A stretch of 64,000 nucleotides of DNA from Triglochin maritima (taxonomy: Eukaryota; Streptophyta; Magnoliopsida; Alismatales; Juncaginaceae): NCBI GenBank assembly GCA_963682175.1, contig OY821782.1, positions 24,635,741-24,699,740 of the forward strand, written 5' to 3'. The notes below the pieces were generated by a model that saw only the letters and a program-made list of their open reading frames with translations, made no database searches and was not told the DNA's origin. Shown here piece after piece: positions 23,829 through 35,387 of this stretch (position 1 is the stretch's first letter; every line of letters begins with the position of its first letter). The translations under genes and the position numbers were made by a program.

Positions 23829-25661
23829 AACTTTTGCTAGTCCCGAGCAAAACAAAGAAAGAGAAAAGCCTGCGAAAAATAAGAAATCCTAACTCACTTT
23901 CGTATGAATCACGGTTGCACTTAGCACGTGCAACAAGCTGTTAAACCTCATTGTCGCCAAGGAGGAGGAGTGTTGTCTCCTGAGGTTTTTCAGCGGATAT
24001 ACCCACAAAATCCGAACAAGATGCATTAATCAATCTAGCTACACGACTCGTTGGACTTATTTTGTCGATCATGGGACGCGGTAATACTACGGGTCGACTC
24101 TATATATGTAATCGGTCCACACACCTAGCCTAATGAGTTATTCATGAGAGTTAGTCAAGGACTTAAGTGAAAGACATGGGCAACCTTAACTTCTGAATGT
24201 GATACAATGTGTAAAGTCCATTTTGGTTCTTATTTGACTCCTTTTTTCTTTTCTTTTCTTTTTCTTTGGAACATTTTATTGGTTGGTGTTTGATTCTCCC
24301 AAGGTCAGGTTTCGTGCATCATTGCTTATGTGGACTTACACTATCACGTACACCTTCCCCCAAATCTCCACATAGGGCGATCCCTACCACCCGTGTAACG
24401 GGAGTTCGGTCGGTGCATCCCAAGTCAGATGACTCGAAAGCACCAGGCACAAAGGCCCCTAAGACCTACTTTCCCGAGTGATAGGAGCCATGCGAGAAGA
24501 GAGAACACCACTTATTTATTTATCTACATGGGAACCAAAACCCCTACACTTAAGTTTCACAAAAAGAGATTAAGGGCCCTAGAATATGACAAACTTCCTT
24601 ATACTAACAGACACGAATTATTTGACTCACTAGGTTCAGGGTGGACTTCTTTAAATGTTTGAGTGTTGAAACCCTATGATTACACGCCCCCGAGGGAAAA
24701 CTGGGGTGCATCCTAACGACTCGATAAGACCTAAAGCCACTAAACTAGAAATCCTAATGCATCAAGTTCAAGACAATTTTGGGAGCTTTCTTTTTACTTT
24801 GCCTCTCAACGGTTTTGCATATGCTAAACACATGCAAAACCCACAAAAACATTTTCTTTCACAAACACATGAAGATTTTTAAAGAAATGTGAAAATTTTA
24901 AAGCACTAGGCAAGCAAAAGAAGACAAGTCACCCAATATTCATGGCAAGCAGATATATCAATGTTAAATGCGGCACACTAGCATGACCCTAGCAGTACAC
25001 ACAAAAGAAAAGAAAACCAAAGGAAAAAGACTCAAATATGTACACACGTAAAACACCCCCCCACAACTACTTCATGCATTGTCCTCAATGAATGGGAACA
25101 AGATACTACATGGATACATGCATGAAAAAGGAAAGATCTCACCAACATGAAGTACAAAGGGACGTTCAGGGTCATGTTGATGGACACAAACCCAAATTCC
25201 CTCAAAACCTGTGAGAAGCTGAAGAAGGGAGATAAATACGTGAAGAAATTGGGGCCCAAGCACACAAGGGTTGGGGCCCACAACAATCGATGCTCACTGA
25301 AGGAGTCTTTTATTAATTTTTTTTATTTTTTTTTATTTTTTACAAGACATATACATCAACCAAGATATTCTCATAATCATTTGGTCAAGGAACATCAAAT
25401 GACAACATCAAGTCATGAGGACTAGAGACTTGCCGAGATGAGCAAACTCCATTGGTACTCTGAGGTGTCATGAGGGGTGAAAGGTCAAAGCTGAAAGGCT
25501 CGAACACCTCATGATATTGGTTGGGTGTGGGCAACAAAGAATGAAGTTGTGTTGCCTCACTAGGGTTTAATTGCTCATCGAAGAAAACCCTCCAACCAAT
25601 AGGCGGGTGCATCGGAATGAGTTCCTCAGGCTCATTCGATGGATGCAGCAGACCTGCATCA
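23829..25661 (-). other. E2 conserved 3' non-coding region
   Basis: 1.8 kb between the gag-protease stop and the PPT with no credible coding sequence. It is conserved in order and sequence with 1-846 (E1), 48845-50362 and 56138-56975 (E3). It may be a cis-acting RNA region or the remains of a lost 3' gene. It includes a T-rich tract at 25311-25345. Confidence 0.75.
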
Positions 25662-28493
25662 CTAAAAATGGGGCTTTCTCCCCAAGTCATCCAACAAGGA
25701 CCTCCCACCATCATTTAGATCATCAAGCATAAGCTCGGTCATAGGTGGGTCCTTGTTGGAGTCAATATGAAGCTCAAATGGCTCAATGGCCATGGGACAT
25801 GAGGTAGAGACACCTTCTGGTATAGGCATATGATGAGGTGTCTCACTCTCACTAGTACTCTCAACTGAATCATGCAACGAACACTCCCTTTGGACATTCA
25901 TGTTCGAGGCCAGCTCACTCTGTTGCATTGCGAAGACAGGCAATGAGTTTTCGCTGGGCCCACGAACATTCTCAATGGGTTGCATTGGGGTTAGGGGTGT
26001 TCGTTGATTTTGTGGTGCTTTCTCCAATTGGCGGATGAGATTTAGATTTAAAGGTTCATCCATGGGTTCATGTTGCTTACCGGAGTTGAACACATGAAAC
26101 TCAGCACTCATGTTACCGAATGAGAGCTTCATGAGACCATTTCTACAATTAATCAAGGCATTGGAGGTTGCCAGAAATGGTCTACCCAAAATCAAAGGTA
26201 TTTGAGAGTGGGTGTTCGCAACAGGATTGGTATCAAGGACAACAAAATCGACTGGAAATATAAAATATCCAACTTTGATAAGCACGTCCTCGATAATCCC
26301 CATGGGAATACGAATGGATTTATCCGCCAGTTGGAGGGTGATCTTAGTTGGTTTCAATTCTCCCAAGTTCAACTGTTGATAAACAGAGAATGGGAGGAGG
26401 TTGACCGCTGATCCTAAATCAAGCAAAACATTGCTCAATCTAGTGTCCCCTATCGTACACTGAATAGTAGGACACCCAGGGTCCTTGTATTTTGTGTAGG
26501 TAGGATTGGACAAAAGTGAGCTGATATTTGCAGCCAAGAATGCTTTCTTAGGAACATTGGTCTTCCTCTTGGTTGTGCAGAGATCCTTCAACACTTTGGC
26601 ATATTGAGGTATTTGTTGGATGACATCCAACAAGGGGATGTTAACCTTTACTTGTTTAAATACCTCTAATATATTGTCCATGTTGTCACTCTGCTTTTTG
26701 GTTAACCTACTTGGATAAGGAGCTTTTGGCAGGTAGGTTTTCTGCGGTGCCTGAGAAGGAAGCCTTGGTGTATTACCCTCACCCTCAGCCTCTTCTTCAC
26801 CACCATTCCCACTGAGGGGCTGCATAGATGGTGGTGGGTGTGGCAAGGAAATGTGATTGTCAACCTATTTTCCATTCCTTAAGGACACAATGGAATTGAC
26901 ATGGTGAACAAGTTCCTCCACATGGTTCACTTGCCTCCCCCGAGGTACCACATTCTCATTTTGCATTTGTTGTTGTTGGTACATGCGGGGGTTAGCCTCA
27001 GGCTGGCTAGGAAAAGACTCTTTCTCTCTTTCATGTACAGACTGAGCCAATTGGCCCATCTGAAGCTCTAGAGATTTGATGGTCTGCTGACTTGAAGTGA
27101 GAACTTGACTAGTGGTTGACATAAAAATTTTCATTGAGTTTTCAAGCCCACGAGTCAAGGTCTCAAGCGAATTGAATCGGGTTTCCATATTATTGGAATT
27201 TGAGAAACCCGATTGATTGGTGGTTTGTGTTTGGGGTGGCTGATAGGAATGTGCATGCATGGGAGGTTGGTGTGATTGGTAAGGTGGTCTAGAGGAGTTT
27301 GAAGGACCACCCGGGGCATTATTTTGGTTCCATGAAAAATTGGGGTGGTTCCTTCATCCAGGGTTATAAGATGATGAGTATGGGTCATTCCTAGCTCTGT
27401 CATAGATGGCGTTGACACGCTCCATCTCAGGAGGAATGGACTCACACTCGCTCTCTACATGACCTATCCTACCACATGAATGACAAGGAACTGGACCAGA
27501 TGTGGACATGTGAGGTGCACTTTGTCGGTTTTGAAGCTCAATCGAATCCATACGGCGCATTAAGGCCGCCATGCGTGCCTCGGTGGCCGTAGTGGTATCG
27601 ATAGCAAATGCGGCACCCGATCTAGTCGAGTTTGCATTCGCGATCCTCGCTCCTATACTAGATGATGCAGGTGGTTCCCTCACACTCTCCCACTGCATGG
27701 TTTTCTCAGCGAGGTCTTCTAGGAAGGCCCATGCCTCCCTTTCATCCTTTCCCAAGAACACTCCTTGACACATGGACTCAAGGAGCGTTCTGGACGGGAT
27801 GTGAAGACCCTCATACACAATCTGACAAAGACGCCACAACTCAATGCCATGGTGAGGGCACGAGGATAGTAGCTCTTTGAACCTCTCAAGATATGCATGA
27901 AATGGTTCGGTCTCATGTTGATAGAACGAATTGATTTCGTTCCTCAATTTTTGAGTCTGATGATTAGGAAAGTACTTCTTGAGGAATGCAGATTGAAACT
28001 CATCCCAAGTCCTAAAGGAATTCGCATGGTTGCTGTACAACCACTTCTTGGCGTCATCCTTTAGTGCAAAAGGAACGAGCCTAAGATGGATGGAGTCTGT
28101 TCTAAGTTGTTGCAGCTTGAACATAGCACATACCTCCTCAAATTCCCTGTGAAAGATATAGGGGTCACCTTTCCCAGTGAAGCGAGGGAGCATGGAAATG
28201 AATTGAGGCTTAACCTCAAAATGGTTCCCATTAGCCTCTGGTAATACGATGCATGAGGGTAGAGCGGTACGGCTCGGGTAGCATCGATCACGAAGAGGTA
28301 TGGGAACGACAACTGGAAGCACATGTGGAACAGGTGGGTCCAGCAACTGCTCCTCCTCACGGAAATTAGCAGCCATTGGACCCGAACTACGTGCGACACG
28401 AGAGGAGGACGGTGTCGAGAAATCGATGACCGAAGCCGGATTGACAACGATCCTCGTCAAACGACCACTCTCGTCTCGTGTCCACGAAAGCAT
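25662..28493 (-). pseudogene. E2 gag-protease
   Basis: One frame, from the ATG at 28493 (MLSWTRDESG) to 25662. The Gag core (EFEEVCAMFKLQQL, FPNHQTQKLRNEI, HGIELWRLCQIVYEGL) covers roughly 28210-27700. A CCHC zinc knuckle (CHSCGRIGHVESEC) is at 27485-27444. A Gln-rich linker follows. The retropepsin has LLDLGSAVNLLP, with its Asp at about 26420, and ILGRPFLATS near 26190. DLG in place of DTG is common in Athila-like proteases. Two nonsense codons break it: TGA at 27354-27356 in place of Trp (E3 has NPGWRNHP) and TAG at 26865-26867 in place of Glu (E3 has GKEVDNH). The protein would assemble and mature particles; pol is absent. Confidence 0.92.
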
Positions 28494-29560
28494 GCATAAA
28501 GGTGCACACACAAACCACAACTCTTTTTTTTTTCAAATAAAGAATATACGTAGAAGAGAAAACGAGGGAACACAGGAGAGAAAGAATGACTCAGGAGAGA
28601 AGGGAAGAAGTCCTTAAGCTACGGCGGATGGGTACAGGTAGAAGCACACAAGCAAACATGGCTCAAACAATCCTAAGGTCGCTATAGGTCCTTACAGCTA
28701 GACGACGCCTAACTGCGAGGTCACACGGCCTCAACATGCCTCACCTCCCTACGACGAGGACCACAAAGCCCAGCAAGTAAGTCAAGATCCGGAGATCTCG
28801 TCTCTCCTACTATCGACAAAGTGGGCAACGCCGATCAGGTCATGACGGTCGGGACCGGATCACTCTCCTAATGCGTCCAAGATCCTTAGGGCCAATGTGT
28901 ACTTCATTTTAAAATTAGGCTCTTGATTAGTGTGGTTTTTGGGGCGAAGGAAAGGGTGATGAAATCCCCCACCTTATCTTTTACGGGACAGCCCCTCCTT
29001 AGTAGCGTTTTGGAGTCCTAAATCTAGCAATCAACACTCCAAACAACGCTCAACACACACTTGTTGCAATGCACTTCCTACTAACTAATGCATGTTCATA
29101 CGAAATGCATGAATGAGAGTAGAAGGTGCGTACCTCACGCCAGCTCTCAGAAACAGAAAATAAAGCTAAGATAAAAGACAATCTAAGTGCCCAAGTCACA
29201 TACATGATGCATGGCCTAAACAAAAAGAATGCCTAATCTTTTGCTTTGAGTTTTAGGGTCCAAGTTGCTTAAAGGAGGTTTGATTATTGATCTGGGAACA
29301 ATCTAAGAGTCAGAACATGCAAAATTGAGTCCCAAACCACTATATCAGATAAAGTAAATAGACCAAAGAAATAAGAGAGCGAGCTGAGGCCGCTGATTGG
29401 CGGTCTCAGGCCGCTGATTGGCGGTCTACAGTGCCCAGATTGCTTCAAGACTTCTCCAGGTGCTCCTCCTGACGACTCCAAGTCTCCTGAAACAAAGCAA
29501 AACTACAAAACAAAAATTAAATCCACTCGAATCGTCCAAACAAGAGTCTGGACTGGCATC
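28494..29560 (-). other. E2 5' leader
   Basis: Non-coding. Conserved with the leaders of E1 and E3. Paired palindromes (GGCCGCTGATTGGCGGTC) lie at 29391-29428, about 135-170 bp from the PBS. Confidence 0.75.
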
Positions 29561-29578
29561 TCCCCGGCAACGGCGCCA
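29561..29578 (-). other. E2 primer-binding site (tRNA-Asp)
   Basis: The plus strand reads TCCCCGGCAACGGCGCCA, an exact match to the last 18 bases of plant tRNA-Asp with CCA. Confidence 0.95.
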
Positions 29579-29584
29579 AAAACT

Positions 29585-30998
29585 TGTTGAACGTTTTAAA
29601 TTAAACCGCAAGTGCACGACCGCGATGAAGCGGTGTCAAGTACGGTTCATCCTAAGGGAGGTGAGTAGTCTCTTGCTTGTACGAAATCAAGTGGGAAAAA
29701 TTGGGGGAGAAAGATGTTTATGCTACTCTACTCTATACTACGCTAAGAAGTAGGACATGCGAAAGGAAGAACCAAACAATGAAATAATAACTAAGCTTAG
29801 AACAAAGTAAGAATGCTGGAATACAGAAATGGGAAAAACCCCTAAGGGGTGGAGTGAGTGCACACAAGCAAAGAGGTGGGTGCTGAACACATTCTTTAAG
29901 CACAAATAAAGGTGGTGTTATCATGCATAGGAAGTGTCTAAATGTTGTGGCAAAACCTATCAATCTATTCACCAACTTAGTTGATTAACATTTACATATG
30001 CAAGATGTTTATTTCAGAACCTAAACAAGCATGAGAGGTGTCTAATCATTTTGGCAAAACTCATCAAGTTATAAATTCTAGCCTAAACAAGCAAGCATAC
30101 ATTTATGTTTTATCAACACATTGAAATTAAAGCATTCAATCCATTCTCATTTGCATGTATGTACATCTACTCCACCCCCCAAAGGGGATGGAACTACTCA
30201 CTAAACATTACACTAATTATAAAACTAAACAAATAAAGCATATTAAAACTAAGCTAGAAATAAAAGACGATTAAACTAAAACATGCACAAACAATAAAAG
30301 AAGCATAAACAAACAATGAAAGAAACACAAAACTTTATTGATAAAATGACTCACATTAAAAGTAGCATCCTCCTACTTTAGTGTGTGCTTCAAGGCCACA
30401 CTTCTAGTAGGAAGAATAGCCACTTAAAATATGGAGTGATTACAAAAGGAGGTGAAGAGTTCTATTTATAGGCATGGAAAAAGCTAATCCGGGATAATCC
30501 GCCGATGTGGGACTAAACCAATACCAAAAATACACTAAGCATACACTAATACACGTGCTACAGAAAACTAAACAGATTCTGGGCCATCTGGACCGCCAAT
30601 TGGCGGTTCCAGACCGCCAATTGGCGGTCTATATGGTTTAGATCCGTTTGGTTTTCTTTGTGGGCTTTGCTTGAAGTGTTTGTTGGTCTTGGATGCATCT
30701 GGTTGGTTTGTTGGAGCTCCGACCCGAATCCAATTGCTAAAATACTCCCCATGATGGTGTGGAGTATTCTGTTTTGCTATTAGGTCCTTCTGTCTTGCGT
30801 TCAGGTCCTTCTCCCTTGCATTTTGGTCCCCAGATCTCACAATCCAGTCCTTTTTCGCAGCTTTTGGGTCCTTTTATGTTTCATCTCTTCAAACCTATTT
30901 ATTCCTGAAAACTAAACATAAAACTCGTAACATAGCATTGTTTAGGTGAAAGATAATGGATATAAGATAGAAATATAAGCATGAAATGATGTCAATCA
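29585..30998 (-). repeat. E2 5' LTR
   Basis: Near-identical partner of 22400-23813. The TATA box on the minus strand is at 30462-30471. Confidence 0.93.
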
Positions 30999-31041
30999 CA
31001 TGCATTCTTTGTGTTGATTGTTGTTTTGATTTTGGTGTTAG

Positions 31042-32100
31042 ATGCCTCCGAGACGCGTACGACTTCCCCCACGTGATCGTAGCACCAGTGAGGAGACTAG
31101 AGGCACAGACTGGACTGAGGAGCGACGAATGCTCTACGACACGGTGCAGAGGTTGGGAGTACTTCTGGAGCGCCAGTCTGGACGAGAGGAGCCAACAGAG
31201 GCAGGGGCGGTGCACGATCGGTTTGTGCACCAACATCCACCTACTTTCGATGGCAGAGGTGACTCCGAGGTTACTGAGGATTGGGTTTTCAAGATCCAGG
31301 AGATTTTTCGGGCGATTGGGGTTCCTCTTGAGAGGATGGTGGGTTTGGCCACTTATGTTTTGAGCGGTGATGCGTCCAGCTGGTGGAGGACCACGTCTGC
31401 AGTGATCTTTGCGGACAGAGAGGACATTAGCTGGGAAGATTTTCTGGGGGAGTTCAATGAGCAGTATTTCCCAGAGCATGTCAGAGACAGGAAGCGAGAG
31501 GAGTTTTTGAGCCTTGAGGAGGGTGAGATTAGTCTGGCGGTCTACACACGCCAGTTCAATGCCCTGGAGCGTTATTGTCCAAAGATCTTTGTGACACCGG
31601 CGCAGCGAGCGAGGATGTTCATACGGGGTCTTCGGAAGCAGCTTCGTACGCAAGTGACCTATAGTATGCCGCAGACCCTGGCAGATGCGGTGAGGTTTGC
31701 GACCCTCATAGATCAGGATTTCCAGGAGAACTACGTGGAGGCTAAGAAGCCTCAGGGGAAGGTCAGAGGACGAGAGGATGACAACCTTGGAGGGAACCCG
31801 GGCAAAAGGCCGCGGATAGAGGATGACAGTGCACGGCAGTCGGAGCAGTGCAGATCATGTGGCAGATTTCACCCCGGGCAGCAGTGCTTTTTCCGTTACG
31901 GTGTTTGTCGAGGATACGGTCAGCAGGGACACTTCATCCGGGAGTGCCCAAACCAACGAGGAGAGCGGAGCAGGTTGCCCAAACCACCAGAGGTAGGGAG
32001 AGGCATAGTTAGTCGACCAGCTGCAAGACCGGAGCAGGGAAGGCCAGCTGGACGAGTATACTCTATCCAGGTTGAGGAAACGAGGGACACCAACACCTGA
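31042..32100 (+). CDS. G1 Gag polyprotein (352 aa), intact
   Basis: An open frame starting MPPRRVRLPPRD. The Gag capsid-like core is at about residues 80-200 (WVFKIQEIFRAIGV, FNEQYFPEHVRDRKREEF, YTRQFNALERYCP). A nuclear-type basic stretch follows (GKRPRIEDD). A Cys-rich nucleocapsid lies at residues about 273-302; its knuckle CRGYGQQGHFIREC has Tyr where the second zinc Cys belongs. It ends RVYSIQVEETRDTNT, just where G2 reads on into protease (RVFTIQADEARDAST), so the stop sits at the gag-protease border. The ATG directly follows an acceptor-like GGTGTTAG. This is the only retrotransposon frame of its size in the window without a stop. It would build particles for RNA copied by a partner's RT. 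Confidence 0.9.
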   Translation: MPPRRVRLPPRDRSTSEETRGTDWTEERRMLYDTVQRLGVLLERQSGREEPTEAGAVHDRFVHQHPPTFDGRGDSEVTEDWVFKIQEIFRAIGVPLERMVGLATYVLSGDASSWWRTTSAVIFADREDISWEDFLGEFNEQYFPEHVRDRKREEFLSLEEGEISLAVYTRQFNALERYCPKIFVTPAQRARMFIRGLRKQLRTQVTYSMPQTLADAVRFATLIDQDFQENYVEAKKPQGKVRGREDDNLGGNPGKRPRIEDDSARQSEQCRSCGRFHPGQQCFFRYGVCRGYGQQGHFIRECPNQRGERSRLPKPPEVGRGIVSRPAARPEQGRPAGRVYSIQVEETRDTNT

Positions 32101-32259
32101 GGAGAGGTATGTTGTATATTTTTGGTTTGTTACTGGTATGTTGTTGCTTATGTACTTCCTACATGTTTCATCTTTTGGATAATGTTTGGACGACCTGAAG
32201 CTTTATGGTAGTTGGTTGCTTTGAATTTCGAGGACGAAATTCTTTTAAGGATGGTGGAT
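32101..32259 (+). other. G1 tail and polypurine tract
   Basis: 160 bp linking gag to the 3' LTR. The block TTTCGAGGACGAAATTCTT at 32226-32244 is identical to 39809-39827 in G2, which follows its pol stop. The purine-rich AAGGATGGTGGA at 32247-32258 is the likely PPT. Confidence 0.8.
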
Positions 32260-34846
32260 TGTAAAATCTCAAACCTTGATTAGTGCCTAATAGGAGATTA
32301 GGTGGGGCAAATTGGGGTTTGACTTAGAGGTGAGGTGAAATGATGGGGTGTGTGGTGGTGGGATGGTGCAAGTATGGTGACCCATGCTTGTGTTGGCTTG
32401 GTTGGGGTTTTGTTGGAGGAAACCCACGACTCTCACACCACAACTCCACATTCCTCTCCAACACCCTCTTCTTTCTATCTCGCTCCTTTTCATTCCAGTT
32501 ACCGAAGCTCCGGTGAGCGAGGTTGGCTGCTAGCACAACGGGTGTACGGTTGTGGCATGGACAAAGTGGACATGCGCGACTTTGAGTCAAAGACCGACGA
32601 CGTGGTGGTTGCTGGAGGAGGTCGCTGACGTTGATCAGAGCTCCGACGAACTCCGGCTCGTGACGAAAGGTTTGCCATGGGTGTTTTTAAAGATGTTGGG
32701 GGTGAAGGTGGTGCAGTTGCACCACATTTTGCTGTTGGAGTCTTGTTGCACCACTAGGTTGGGCATGTGTTGGACATGCCTGCAGTACCGTGCAAGCTGG
32801 CTGGTTGGGCACTTGTGCGTGACCATGTGTGTGGGTGGCTCGGTCTTGCTGGTGATGGGTTAGGGCGGGTCAATGCTGCTGGTCGGGGCTGGGCTCGGGA
32901 GATGTTCCGGCGTATGTTGCTTGTGGTGGTGTAGCCTCTCGGCTGCATCGACGTTGTGTGGTTTCTTGGGTTCATGTTAGAAAATCTAATGGATTTCCTG
33001 ATCCTTTGTCTTGCTTGTGTTGGCATTAATCTCTTGTTGCATTGATATCCTTGTTAGTAATGCAAGAGTAGTTGAATGGATAAATATATGTATAAATTTA
33101 GATGAACATTTTTCTTGAACTGTGAAACTAATTTAGAAAAGCTATTCATTTAGTTGTACATGTAATGTGATAATGTGTGACAACTTGTGAATGCTTATAG
33201 CATGATTAATGCATGAGCTGGAGTCATGAGTGTGATGAAGTGTATCATGATTTTATTCCATCACTAGCCAAATGCATATCGACTACTGTGATGCTACTGC
33301 CCTTTCTTTAATATAAATTTTATGACTAGTGATGGTTACTTATGGGAACGTAGTTTAAGCATGTAGGCATTCCATTGGATTCCAATTCATGTGTGCATTA
33401 ACACTAGTTGATTTCATATGCTGCCACGTTGACACTATCTACCATGTTGACATTAATATCACTTCTTTAGTTGACACATCACTTGATATTAAGTATGAGT
33501 TGTATTCAAGGTTGGTTGTTACATTGTGAAGTAGTATTGCATCCATGATTTATATAACATGATATTTTAGATGGGTTTTGCATGCTTACATATTAGTGAC
33601 CTTGGGAGGATTTCTAATTATCTTGCATGCTATGTTGTTTTCGTGTGGGGATGTCTGAAGAAGGCGCGAGAGGTGGAGCTTCGACGAACTCTGGGGATCG
33701 CAAGAAGAAGGTATGCCAAGTTCATTATTGGTGCTCACCCGAGGAGTGTGAGGTGTTGGTCGGACGGGGGCTGGTGGCCTCGTCGGTGTTGTTGTGCAGC
33801 AGTTTGCTGCACTGTTTCGGTCGATCGACGTGTGCTTCGGTCGACCAGTCGTAGTGTTAATTTAGGAATCTGCCTTGCACCGGTCGAACGATGCTTCCGA
33901 GCGGTCGACCGGTTAAGCATATTAAGGAGACTCTTCGAGTTTTCGGTCGAACAGGTCCCCTTTGTCGTTCGACCGGTTAGATATTTTGGTTGGACCAGGC
34001 CTTTGTGTGGGGTTTCGGTCGACCGTGAGGTTGGTTTGGTCGACCGTTTCTGCCCAGTTTTGAATTTGTTGCTTGTGATTGTTTATGAATGGGTTGACGC
34101 ATGGTTTTATATTATGTTTTCATAGTATGACATGCATTGAGACATTTGTCGTGGTATAGTAGATCTTTATGTATTGCATTGCATTAGATGGTACCCGGCT
34201 CGACGGAGCGGGAAGCCCGTCTGGCGTTGGCCAACGAAGGGGGTATTACAACTTGTGTGAGCAACCTCTGTTTTCAGCAGCGAGTGCGTAACGGTATTAC
34301 ATCTTGTGTGAGCAGCCGATGTTTTCAGCTGGTGTGGTTGTGGACCGCACGACCTGTGTGGCGGCGGTGTTGCTTGTGGACCGTGCGGCCTGTGTGGCGG
34401 CGGTATGAGCAAGGGTATTCGATTGGTTTTGGGACCTGGATTGTTGGTCATATGTCATTTATGTTAGTCTGTGAACGTCATGAGATACTAGTATGGTAGG
34501 ATCATCCATTGTACGTAGTATGCATGTAGGTGAACTTGGTATACGGGGTTTCCTTATGGAAACTCATGCATTGTTGTTGTTATGTTGCTTTTCAGGACCG
34601 CCGTGGGTTCTGGTTGGGTGGTGACCGAGGACGAGTACATTTTGGATCCGGATCCTCCAGTCTTTTGTGGTGATTATGATTACATGTATCTTTTATGTTG
34701 CATTTTGATGTAATCATACGTTTGACAACTCTTGTATTCGGTGCACCTGGTGTATATATTTTAGTAGCGTTCCCAGTGTGGCTGTTGATATCTTCTTTTA
34801 TTCCTTTTTAAAATTTCAAATTTTCTGCTATTTTCGGGACGTTACA
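32260..34846 (+). repeat. G1 3' LTR (full length)
   Basis: TGTAAAATCTC to CGTTACA, 2587 bp. Contains donor-like AAG/GTATGC at 33708-33716, the palindrome array (33817-34047), GTATTACA..TGTGAGCAGC repeats (34240-34330), doubled GTGGACCG..GGCGGCGGT repeats, hairpin 34548-34563 and acceptor-like TTTTCAG/G at 34595. Confidence 0.93.
33817..34047. repeat. CGGTCGACCG palindrome array, G1 3' LTR
   Basis: About eight copies, including variants CGGTCGATCG and CGGTCGAACG. Most are missing from the 5' LTR because of its deletion; the two at the right end remain there (21419-21451). Confidence 0.92.
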
Positions 34847-34851
34847 GGTAA

Positions 34852-34952
34852 TAAGCCCGAGAAATCGACTATTTCATTGAAACATTGTTATATTAAAATC
34901 TATTTTTTACAATCTCAAACAAAATAGAACTTTGTACAACACTCGATCGGGT
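34852..34952. other. Host gap between G1 and G2
   Basis: About 100 bp, continuing the sequence that ended at 20540. No gene recognised. G2 starts abruptly at about 34953. Confidence 0.6.
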
Positions 34953-35266
34953 TTGGCATACGGGGTTTCCACAGGAAACTCGGGCATTGTTGCATGTTTA
35001 CTTTCAGGCCGCAAGCGGCGATAGGGTGTGGTGACCGAGGAGTGGAGCACCGCTACCCGATCCAGCTTTCTCTCAGTTGAGGTCGAGTGATTACTGCTTC
35101 CATTTGTATAGTCTTTGGATGTAATCACAACTTTTGAAATACTATGATGTTCATGTATATATATATTATATATGTTGGTGCACCTATGTTTAGTATTAGC
35201 GTAATATCCTCTGTTGATTGTGTGTTATAAATTTTTTAAATTTTCCGCTGTGTTGAGGATGTTACA
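34953..35266 (+). repeat. G2 5' LTR, 3' fragment only
   Basis: Matches 41901-42216. It starts GTTTGGCATACGGGG and includes hairpin 34965-34979, acceptor-like CTTTCAG/G at 35007 and the LTR end GATGTTACA. Confidence 0.9.
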
Positions 35267-35269
35267 ACT

Positions 35270-35281
35270 TGGTATCAGAGC
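35270..35281 (+). other. G2 primer-binding site (initiator tRNA-Met)
   Basis: TGGTATCAGAGC, three bases after the LTR. The following leader is closely similar to that of G1. Confidence 0.92.
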
Positions 35282-35387
35282 GGTCGGTTCCAGTGTCCTC
35301 ATCCAAAGAAGCCACCCTTAGAGTTTTAGAGTCTACATTAGTTCATGCATTCATGGTTTTGACGTGTGCTGTTTTCTTTGTGTATAG

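Larger units (their letters stand above)
22400..30998 (-). mobile_element. E2: gag-protease-only Athila-like element nested in G1
   Basis: LTRs 22400-23813 (3') and 29585-30998 (5') are almost identical. The CATGC duplication is at 22395-22399 and 30999-31003. It has a perfect tRNA-Asp PBS, PPT, and a gag-protease frame with two nonsense codons. No RT, integrase or RNase H is present. It inserted in the leader of G1, between PBS and gag, in the opposite orientation. With full-length LTRs, a perfect duplication and no pol, it was mobilised in trans. Confidence 0.95.
20541..34846 (+). mobile_element. G1: gag-only Ty3/gypsy element containing E2
   Basis: Flanked by GGTAA (20536-20540 and 34847-34851). 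It has 5' LTR 20541-22298, initiator-Met PBS, a leader split by E2 (22400-30998), an open gag (31042-32100), a 160 bp tail with PPT, and 3' LTR 32260-34846. No protease, RT or integrase is present, so without E2 the internal region is only about 1.36 kb. LTR ends, PBS, leader and gag are homologous to G2, which has pol. G1 is therefore a non-autonomous derivative of a G2-like chromovirus. Confidence 0.95.

Noticed and set aside
29561..29578. tRNA-Asp-like sequence
   Set aside because: Only the 3' 18 bases match, next to an LTR; it is a primer-binding site, not a tRNA gene.
30895..31653. 252-codon minus-strand frame
   Set aside because: Antisense to the leader and gag of G1; no domain.
33571..34125. 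184-codon open frame across the G1 3' LTR array
   Set aside because: The peptide is largely made of RST/GRP units from the GTCGACC repeats; a by-product of the array.
34847..34952. Possible left part of the G2 5' LTR
   Set aside because: It does not match the corresponding part of the G2 3' LTR and continues the host sequence interrupted at 20540.
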